A DNA stretch of 30,886 nucleotides from Sulfidibacterium sp964473395 (GTDB taxonomy: Bacteria; Bacteroidota; Bacteroidia; Bacteroidales; F082). Below, piece after piece: positions 25,741 to 30,886 of this stretch. The DNA lies in contig CAYYOW010000017.1 of NCBI GenBank assembly GCA_964473395.1, forward strand, positions 1-30,886, given 5' to 3'. A model generated the notes under the pieces. That model was given only the letters and a program-made list of their open reading frames with translations. It was not told the DNA's origin and did not search any database. Numbering within the stretch: position 1 is the stretch's first letter; the number at the start of each line of letters is the position of its first letter. The translations under genes were made by a program, and so were the position numbers.

Positions 25741-26652
25741 TTATTCTGGTATTTTGTTTTTCGTTCCTGATTTATTTTTTTTCAATATATAAATCAGGCT
25801 GGAATAATTTCCTGTTTTGGCTGCAGTCCGATTAGATTTAGCTCCATTTATAAGAGCTAGGAAAATTGGCAAACGGGTTTTCTTGTAACGTTCACTCAAC
25901 AACGACACATAAAAGGCATCAAGCTTTAACGGCAAAGTATTGATTATTTGTAGATCATGCCTCTTTGCCAGACTTGAAAATGCTTCTGGTGAAAAGTGAT
26001 AGAGATGCCTCGGTACGTCAAGACCTGCCCAATAAGCTTTATAAAATACTGCATCCCAAGATAATGAGTTTGGTAGGGCAATAATTATTTTACCCCCTCT
26101 TTTGAGAAGCCGTTTCACCTCATACATTCTTTTGTTAATATCGGAAACATGTTCCAGTACATGCCACATACTGATTATATCAAAAGATTCTGTTGGTAAT
26201 TTTTGCAGGCTTTGCTCCTCTTCTACTTTTAAATGATACTGTGTTTTGGCAAAATTTCTTGCGGTCGCATTGGGTTCAACTCCTAGGCACTCCCATTTCT
26301 GCTTTTGAAAATAGTTTAGTAGTTCACCGGTTCCACAACCGATATCCAGAATTTTTCCTGTACCCATCTGTTCACTTACAATATTATATTTTCGTTTAAT
26401 ATTGATATTTCGTAAGAGCTGATAGAGTTTTCCAATGATTCCACTGTTTTTTGTTCCGTGTGAAAGATATTCGGGCGATTCATAATATTTCCCTAAATTT
26501 TCATCCTTCGGCCTGGGATTCGTAAAAGAGAGGCCGCAATCTTTGCAGCGCCAGATAGAGAAATTCTCCTGTGTCAGAAAATAATCTTTTACGTCTAGTG
26601 TTTTAAAAATGTTTTTTGATTGGCAAACCGGACAGGACGATGCTTTTTTCAT
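25741..26652 (-). CDS. SAM methyltransferase with N-terminal zinc ribbon
   Basis: A 303-residue protein. The N terminus has two CxxC pairs (C7/C10 and C36/C39), a probable zinc ribbon, followed by the 'CGLSFTNPRP' junction that typifies this methyltransferase group. The Rossmann domain carries motif I ILDIGCGTGE at 101-110, motif II GVEPN and the post-motif SMWHVLEHV. Relatives are commonly found in surface polysaccharide or natural-product loci, but no such cluster is here and the substrate is unknown. The start codon is six bases downstream of a parS site (26659-26674); mnmG ends 29 bases upstream, so co-transcription with mnmG is likely. Confidence 0.85.
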   Translation of the reverse strand: MKKASSCPVCQSKNIFKTLDVKDYFLTQENFSIWRCKDCGLSFTNPRPKDENLGKYYESPEYLSHGTKNSGIIGKLYQLLRNINIKRKYNIVSEQMGTGKILDIGCGTGELLNYFQKQKWECLGVEPNATARNFAKTQYHLKVEEEQSLQKLPTESFDIISMWHVLEHVSDINKRMYEVKRLLKRGGKIIIALPNSLSWDAVFYKAYWAGLDVPRHLYHFSPEAFSSLAKRHDLQIINTLPLKLDAFYVSLLSERYKKTRLPIFLALINGAKSNRTAAKTGNYSSLIYILKKNKSGTKNKIPE

Positions 26653-26658
26653 GCGTAT

Positions 26659-26674
26659 TGTTTCACGTGGAACA
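26659..26674. promoter_or_regulatory. parS-like ParB-binding site (left)
   Basis: TGTTTCACGTGGAACA, whose complement TGTTCCACGTGAAACA is exactly the known Bacillus subtilis parS sequence. It fills most of the 29-base gap between the mnmG stop and the next gene's start. Orientation is opposite to the site at 28559. Confidence 0.88.
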
Positions 26675-26681
26675 TTTCTTT

Positions 26682-28556
26682 TTACCTACCCATATAAACT
26701 AATAAAACGTTGATGTCGGATGGTGATACGCCACTAATTCTTGATGCCTGACCGATGGTTTTTGGTTTTATCCGGGTCAGCTTTTCCCGGGCTTCATACG
26801 AAATAGAGGAGAGTGCGTTATAGTTGAAGTCGTTTCTAAGGATCATATTTTCAAACTTATTCAGTTTCTTTGCAATCTCTTCCTCCTTTTTGATGTAGCC
26901 TGCATATTTGATTTGAATTTCAGCAGATGCAATAATTTCGCTGTCTATTTTGTTTTCATTAACAAGTTTTTGCATTGTTGGGTGGACAGAGATAAGGCTG
27001 TTTAGATTTATCTGGGGACGCAACAACACCGATGCCAGTTTTACTTTTTGTTTTAAAGGAGTTGTGTTATTCTTCAATAATATTGAGTTAATCTCTTCCG
27101 GTCGGATACTCTCTTCGTAAATAAATCGCGTGAGTTTCTCAACTTTCTCTTCCTTTTGCCTGTATCTCTGGTAACGTTCTTCCGATGCAAGACCAAGTTT
27201 GTATCCTTTCCCGGTGAGTCGCTTGTCGGCATTGTCCTGCCGCAACAAAATCCGGTGTTCGGCGCGTGAAGTGAACATTCGGTAAGGTTCGTCCACTCCT
27301 TTCGTAATCAGGTCATCTATTAATACCCCAATGTATGCTTCTGAACGCTTTAGTACAAAAGTATCTTTTTCATTATGACATAAATGTGCATTAATTCCCG
27401 CCATAAGCCCCTGGGCAGCAGCCTCCTCATAACCAGTTGTACCATTAATTTGTCCTGCGAAAAACAGATTTCTAATGGCTTTGGTTTCGAGATTATAATT
27501 TAATTGTGTAGGCGGAAAATAGTCATATTCAATGGCGTAACCCGGCCGGAAAATCTTGGCATTTTCAAAACCTACAATCTCTCTGAGTGCTTTCACCTGA
27601 ATGTAATCGGGGAGGGAGGAGGAAAACCCGTTGAGATAGTATTCCACTGTATCCCAGCCTTCAGGCTCCACGAAAAGCTGATGTCTTGTCTTGTCGGAGA
27701 ATCGTTCAATTTTATCCTCTATTGAAGGACAATATCGTGGGCCTACGCCTTGAATCCTTCCTGCAAACATGGGGGAATCAGCAAACCCGAGTTTTAATGT
27801 ATCGTGAACTTTTGGAGAAGTATAGGTGATCCAGCAACTGCGTTGCCGCGGAAGCCTGGTTTTATTAAGAAAAGAAAAAGTTTCAGGATTTTCATCTCCT
27901 TTTTGTTCTTCCAACTTTGAAAAGTCAATGGTACGACCATCTACCCGAACCGGAGTTCCTGTTTTCAGGCGAGCCGTTTCAAATCCGAGGGCTTTCATTT
28001 GGTCGCTTAGTCCGTAGCTGGCCGGATCTCCCATGCGGCCACCTGGAAACTGTTTGGTTCCGATATGAATTTTCCCGTTGAGGAAGGTCCCGTTGGTTAG
28101 AATGATAGTTTTGGCTAATATTTCCAAACCCATGGCTGTTTTCACACCATAAGCGTAATCTCCTTTGACAAGAAGCTCGGTAACAGTATCCTGCCAGAAG
28201 TCGATGTTGGATGTTTCCTCAAGTATCCTCCGCCATGTAGCTGAGAAAAGCATCCGGTCACTTTGCGCCCGCGGGCTCCACATAGCTGGCCCCTTCGATT
28301 TGTTCAACATACGAAACTGAATCATCGATTCGTCTGTTACCAGTCCCGAATAGCCGCCGAGGGCATCTATCTCACGTACAATTTGTCCCTTGGCAATTCC
28401 TCCCATAGCCGGGTTACACGACATTTGAGCAATGGCATTCAGGTTCATGGTTATGAGCAGAACTTTTGAACCTAGATTAGCTGCTGCTGCAGCTGCCTCC
28501 GATCCGGCATGACCTGCACCCACAACTATGACGTCATATTTTTCAAATATTTCCAT
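26682..28556 (-). CDS. mnmG: tRNA uridine-5-carboxymethylaminomethyl(34) synthesis enzyme MnmG (GidA)
   Basis: With MnmE it installs the carboxymethylaminomethyl group on wobble U34 of certain tRNAs, using FAD, NADH and methylene-tetrahydrofolate. The 624-residue protein has the FAD motif VIVVGAGHAGSEAA (GxGxxG at 13-18), AQMSCNPAMGGIAKG, GRMGDPASYGLS, GTPVRVDGR, FAGQINGTTGYEEAAAQGL and the C-terminal helical domain ending in ISGVSPSDINVLLVYM. The frame is open to an ATG at 28577, but those seven extra codons would be made of the parS site, so the ATG at 28556 (MEIFEKYDVIVV) is preferred. It follows ybeY and precedes a methyltransferase on the same strand. Confidence 0.97.
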   Translation of the reverse strand: MEIFEKYDVIVVGAGHAGSEAAAAAANLGSKVLLITMNLNAIAQMSCNPAMGGIAKGQIVREIDALGGYSGLVTDESMIQFRMLNKSKGPAMWSPRAQSDRMLFSATWRRILEETSNIDFWQDTVTELLVKGDYAYGVKTAMGLEILAKTIILTNGTFLNGKIHIGTKQFPGGRMGDPASYGLSDQMKALGFETARLKTGTPVRVDGRTIDFSKLEEQKGDENPETFSFLNKTRLPRQRSCWITYTSPKVHDTLKLGFADSPMFAGRIQGVGPRYCPSIEDKIERFSDKTRHQLFVEPEGWDTVEYYLNGFSSSLPDYIQVKALREIVGFENAKIFRPGYAIEYDYFPPTQLNYNLETKAIRNLFFAGQINGTTGYEEAAAQGLMAGINAHLCHNEKDTFVLKRSEAYIGVLIDDLITKGVDEPYRMFTSRAEHRILLRQDNADKRLTGKGYKLGLASEERYQRYRQKEEKVEKLTRFIYEESIRPEEINSILLKNNTTPLKQKVKLASVLLRPQINLNSLISVHPTMQKLVNENKIDSEIIASAEIQIKYAGYIKKEEEIAKKLNKFENMILRNDFNYNALSSISYEAREKLTRIKPKTIGQASRISGVSPSDINVLLVYMGR

Positions 28557-28558
28557 AA

Positions 28559-28574
28559 TGTTCCACGTGAAACA
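28559..28574. promoter_or_regulatory. parS-like ParB-binding site (right)
   Basis: TGTTCCACGTGAAACA, an exact match to the B. subtilis parS sequence. It lies in the 21-base gap between the ybeY stop and the mnmG start, two bases upstream of the mnmG ATG and about 1.9 kb from the other site. Confidence 0.9.
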
Positions 28575-28577
28575 CAA

Positions 28578-29000
28578 CTATTTTTGCGGCAGCAAAGATA
28601 GGTAATAATCCTCTTTTGCACGCATTTGCAATTTTTCTTCGTCAGTATGGTCATCATAGCCTAGCAAATGCAGAATGCCGTGAATCAGTACGCGTGCAAA
28701 TTCTCGCTCAAAGCCCGCTTGTAAGATGGAAGCGTTTTCGCGAACACGATCGATGCTGATAAATATTTCTCCCGAAATGATATCCGGCCGGGTGGATAAC
28801 GGAAAGGTAATAATGTCTGTGAGGTAATCGTGCTGTAGATAATCCCTGTTTATTTTCAGCAAGAAGTCGTCACTACAAAAGTGATAAAAGATATCTCCGG
28901 TCTCTCGCTTTTCTTCTTGAATGGCTTGTTTTATCCAGAGAAAGTAATTAGTAGGGTTGACGATGATAGTAGAAACATTATTTAGTTGATAATCAATCAT
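28578..29000 (-). CDS. ybeY: Endoribonuclease/rRNA maturation factor YbeY
   Basis: Metal-dependent protein needed for 16S rRNA 3'-end maturation and ribosome quality control. From the ATG at 29000 it has 140 residues, the usual length. The signature HGILHLLGYDDHTDEE contains H107 and H111; the third histidine is H118, one residue later than the classical H-x3-H-x5-H spacing, with D117 at the classical place. An upstream ATG at 29060 would lengthen overlap with the preceding gene and add an atypical basic segment, so it is rejected. Start and upstream stop overlap by eight bases (28993-29000), indicating translational coupling with the RsbW-like gene. Confidence 0.95.
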   Translation of the reverse strand: MIDYQLNNVSTIIVNPTNYFLWIKQAIQEEKRETGDIFYHFCSDDFLLKINRDYLQHDYLTDIITFPLSTRPDIISGEIFISIDRVRENASILQAGFEREFARVLIHGILHLLGYDDHTDEEKLQMRAKEDYYLSLLPQK

Positions 29001-29460
29001 TTGCGGCTTTTTGAGGCGTGTTCTCGTAGTAATCTTCCAGAGATTGTTTCCGGTTGGCAAAGTAGGCTTCTGGCAAGGCGCCGGTATTAAACCTTAAAAT
29101 TAAATTTCTACCTTCCACAGCGATTTCATCAGCAATCTTTTGGATTAGAAAAACAGATTGTGTGGAATTATCCTTAATGTCCTGCAGGTGATGTTCTTTT
29201 AAAAAAAGCTTGAGAACTGTTGCATCGACTCCGGTAAATTCGAATGAAATTACTTCATCTTTTAGATGAGAGGTAATGCTAACCGCCATATTTTCGGACT
29301 GTACTAAAATTAGATGAAGAAGGTTCGCAAAGGCGGTAACAATATTCGCCAGGTAAATTTCATTAATCGTCCATTGGCGAAACAAACGTTCTATATATTG
29401 CTCAACGTGCCAAATAACCTTGGAATCAACGTTAAGCTGGTAATTATCCGTTTTATCCAT
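28993..29460 (-). CDS. Degenerate RsbW-like (HATPase-fold) protein
   Basis: A 155-residue protein in the position that Bacteroidota usually give to an RsbW-like ATP-binding protein next to ybeY. The fold pattern is preserved: strand and helix start, then NIVTAFANLLHLILVQ in place of the N-box helix (normally EAxxNAxxHG), FTGVDATVL in place of the G1 box DxGxGF, and TQSVFLIQKIADEIAVEGRN where GRGIFLIxxLxDEV is expected. The asparagine, the G1 aspartate and the GRG glycines are therefore all missing. The family assignment is by context and pattern, moderately sure; ATP binding looks lost. A charged tail of about 30 residues follows the domain. It is the first gene of the ybeY-mnmG block. Confidence 0.7.
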   Translation of the reverse strand: MDKTDNYQLNVDSKVIWHVEQYIERLFRQWTINEIYLANIVTAFANLLHLILVQSENMAVSITSHLKDEVISFEFTGVDATVLKLFLKEHHLQDIKDNSTQSVFLIQKIADEIAVEGRNLILRFNTGALPEAYFANRKQSLEDYYENTPQKAAND

Positions 29461-29564
29461 AATACTTATCCGAAATACTGCCCGGGGGCTAAAATTTCAT
29501 GTTATACAGCTTATTCCGGTTAAGGTTACTGCCAAAGGGGAAAATATTATATTTCTTTTTTCAC

Positions 29565-29572
29565 TACTTTTG
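29565..29572 (+). promoter_or_regulatory. -7 element of the small secreted-protein gene
   Basis: TACTTTTG matches TAnnTTTG and lies 19 bases before the ATG at 29592. Because it ends two bases before an earlier in-frame ATG (29575), it argues for the later start. Confidence 0.4.
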
Positions 29573-29591
29573 GATGGTAAAACCACAACAA

Positions 29592-29788
29592 ATGTTACGA
29601 AAATTACTTCTACTTATTTTTATTTCCTCAGGTCTTTATTCTTCGGCACAACAAAGTCAAACCCCGGAAATATTCAAGCAACAGGCCTTTAACCCTGAAT
29701 ATTCCTGGCAAAGCCCATTCCTAAGCTGAGCGGTATTGATTTTTATCCGCAAATTTATCCGGTAGTAAAGCATACTTTTCATTGTTAA
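29592..29788 (+). pseudogene. Small secreted-protein gene with a frameshift
   Basis: The frame from the ATG at 29592 gives a convincing signal peptide (MLRKLLLLIFISSGLYSSAQ) and then 25 residues before a TGA at 29727-29729. A second frame opens at 29699 and runs to a TAA at 29786-29788, reading KPIPKLSGIDFYPQIYPVV and onward. Adding one A to the AAA run at 29710-29712 joins the two as NPEYSWQKPIPKLSGID, giving a 65-residue protein. I do not recognise the family. It is either a recently broken gene, a sequencing or assembly error in an A run, or a programmed shift. It lies 19 bases before the epimerase gene and could share its transcript. Confidence 0.5.
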
Positions 29789-29807
29789 AATAAATTAATT
29801 TAGCCCC

Positions 29808-30815
29808 ATGATTTTAGTGACCGGCGGAACAGGACTTGTAGGTGCGCATTTGCTTTTTCAGCTTTTGCAAAAAGAAGAAAGAGTGCGGGCATTGAAACGC
29901 TCTTCCTCTTCTATTGGTCAGACTCGAAAAATATTCTCTTATTATACTTCCCAACCGGAAAAGTTCTTTTCGAAAATAGAATGGGTGGAGGGAGATATCC
30001 TTGATGTTGATACGCTTTTGTTGGCTATGGAAAACGTGGAAAAGGTTTATCATACCGCGGCCATGGTTTCTTTCGACCCCAAAGATAAGGCTGAAATAAT
30101 GGAAACCAACGTTACCGGAACCGCCAATGTGGTAAATGCCTGCCTGGAGAAAAAAGTAAAAAAGCTGTGTTATGTGAGTTCTATAGCGGCGGTGGGGCGA
30201 GCAGGAAATAGCGGAATTACTACCGAAAAAAGCGAATGGAAAAACGACCGGAAAATTTCACCCTATTCTCTTAGCAAATATGAAGCAGAGCGGGAAATTT
30301 GGCGTGGAATGGCCGAAGGTCTGAAGGCTGTCATTGTAAACCCGGCTATTATTTTTGGTGCCGGAAATTTTAACATGGGTAGCTCCAGAATGTTTCAAAC
30401 AGTTTATCACGGTTTGAAAGTTTACACCAAAGGGATGAATGGTTACGTGGATGTAAATGATGTAGCCAAAGCCATGATTTTACTCATGGAGAGTGACATT
30501 TCGGGAGAACGGTTTATTCTGAGTAGTGAAAATCTGAGTTACAAAAATCTTTTTGAAACGATGGCTCTTTCGCTGGGCGTGGAGTCACCAAAATACAAAG
30601 CCGGCAAGTTTGTAAGTGAGCTCACCTGGCGTTTATTGAAAATCAGGTTTTGGCTGACAGGTAAAAGACCGTTGATTACCCGGCAAACCGCCCGAACTGC
30701 CAACAGTGTTTACCGCTACAGCAACGAAAAGTTTATCAAAGCTACAGGAATGCATTTTTTACCCATGGAAGAGAGCATCAAAAGAATCGCTGAAGTCTTT
30801 TTGACAGAAAAGTAG
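29808..30815 (+). CDS. NAD(P)-dependent epimerase/dehydratase (extended SDR)
   Basis: A 335-residue Rossmann enzyme of the extended short-chain dehydrogenase family. The cofactor loop is VTGGTGLVG (G6, G9, G12), the acidic and 'VEGDILD' segments are present, and the catalytic pair is Y153 and K157 in SPYSLSKYE with SSIAAVG upstream. Relatives act on nucleotide sugars, dihydroflavonol-like or 3-beta-hydroxysteroid-like substrates; the sequence does not choose among them. The start is well placed (MILVTGG begins at the first beta strand). It is convergent with the partial gene at the right edge, with no base between the stops. Confidence 0.9.
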   Translation: MILVTGGTGLVGAHLLFQLLQKEERVRALKRSSSSIGQTRKIFSYYTSQPEKFFSKIEWVEGDILDVDTLLLAMENVEKVYHTAAMVSFDPKDKAEIMETNVTGTANVVNACLEKKVKKLCYVSSIAAVGRAGNSGITTEKSEWKNDRKISPYSLSKYEAEREIWRGMAEGLKAVIVNPAIIFGAGNFNMGSSRMFQTVYHGLKVYTKGMNGYVDVNDVAKAMILLMESDISGERFILSSENLSYKNLFETMALSLGVESPKYKAGKFVSELTWRLLKIRFWLTGKRPLITRQTARTANSVYRYSNEKFIKATGMHFLPMEESIKRIAEVFLTEK

Positions 30816-30886
30816 CTATTTTGCCCGGATAAGTTTCTCCAGTTTATCCAAAGCCTCTTCTTCGGAAAGGTTTCTGAAAAGGATAG
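30816..30886 (-). CDS. 3' end of an unidentified gene (partial)
   Basis: On the minus strand a frame enters from the right edge and ends at a TAG (bases 30816-30818). The 22 visible residues, ending EEEALDKLEKLIRAK, look like a charged coding helix. Too little is present to name it. Confidence 0.55.
   Translation of the reverse strand, partial: ILFRNLSEEEALDKLEKLIRAK

Noticed and set aside
28557..28577. Longer MnmG start at ATG 28577
   Set aside because: The seven extra codons (MCFTWNI) are the parS site read as protein; family N termini begin at the MEIFEKYDVIVV position.
26600..29000. Replication origin near the parS/mnmG region
   Set aside because: No cluster of DnaA boxes (TTATCCACA) or AT-rich unwinding tract is visible. 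The one near match, GTGGATAA at about 28792, lies inside ybeY and stands alone.

Overview
The window is a stretch of core chromosome from a member of the Bacteroidota, probably class Bacteroidia. Four things point there. One large secreted protein carries a type IX secretion (T9SS) C-terminal sorting domain. Many genes have a Bacteroidota-type -7 element (TAnnTTTG) a short distance upstream. Shine-Dalgarno sequences are largely absent. The order RsbW-like / ybeY / mnmG is one I associate with this phylum. I see no rRNA, tRNA, CRISPR array, prophage or intact insertion sequence, and no gene-free stretch longer than 300 bases.

Layout. 1-1.6 kb (minus): lipA-lipB, lipoate synthesis. 1.7-4.8 kb (plus): mrdA-rodA, the elongasome transpeptidase and glycosyltransferase. 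5.0-7.4 kb (plus): an unrecognised exported protein, a strong terminator, then a TonB-C-like periplasmic protein and a PAP2 phosphatase. 7.4-8.2 kb (minus): a SAM hydroxide adenosyltransferase-family protein. 8.3-10.2 kb (plus): phoH overlapping purC. 10.3-12.5 kb (minus): a SirB1/transglutaminase-like protein and tyrS. 12.7-14.0 kb (plus): nhaA. 14.1-14.6 kb (minus): a methyltransferase. 14.9-16.5 kb (plus): an S41 processing protease, meeting a GT9 glycosyltransferase (minus) stop to stop. 17.7-20.8 kb (plus): the T9SS cargo protein. 20.8-29.5 kb (minus): a block reading RsbW-like protein, ybeY, mnmG, zinc-ribbon methyltransferase, NtrY-like histidine kinase, polyprenyl synthetase. 29.6-30.8 kb (plus): a frameshifted small secreted-protein gene and an SDR epimerase. 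The extreme right edge holds the 3' end of a minus-strand gene.

The gene content is mostly housekeeping: lipoylation, peptidoglycan elongation, purine synthesis, tRNA charging and modification, ribosome maturation, isoprenoid quinone chain and envelope glycolipid. I do not see a convincing new multi-gene system. The most notable signals are outside genes: (1) two exact 16-bp parS (ParB-loading) sites in the two small gaps flanking mnmG, which suggests an origin-proximal centromere region; (2) a four-copy interspersed repeat, one copy supplying the last codons and stop of the PAP2 gene; (3) a small secreted-protein gene whose frame is restored by one extra A. Within genes, an RsbW-like ATPase without recognisable ATP-binding residues and a DUF62-family protein without the usual catalytic triad deserve a second look.
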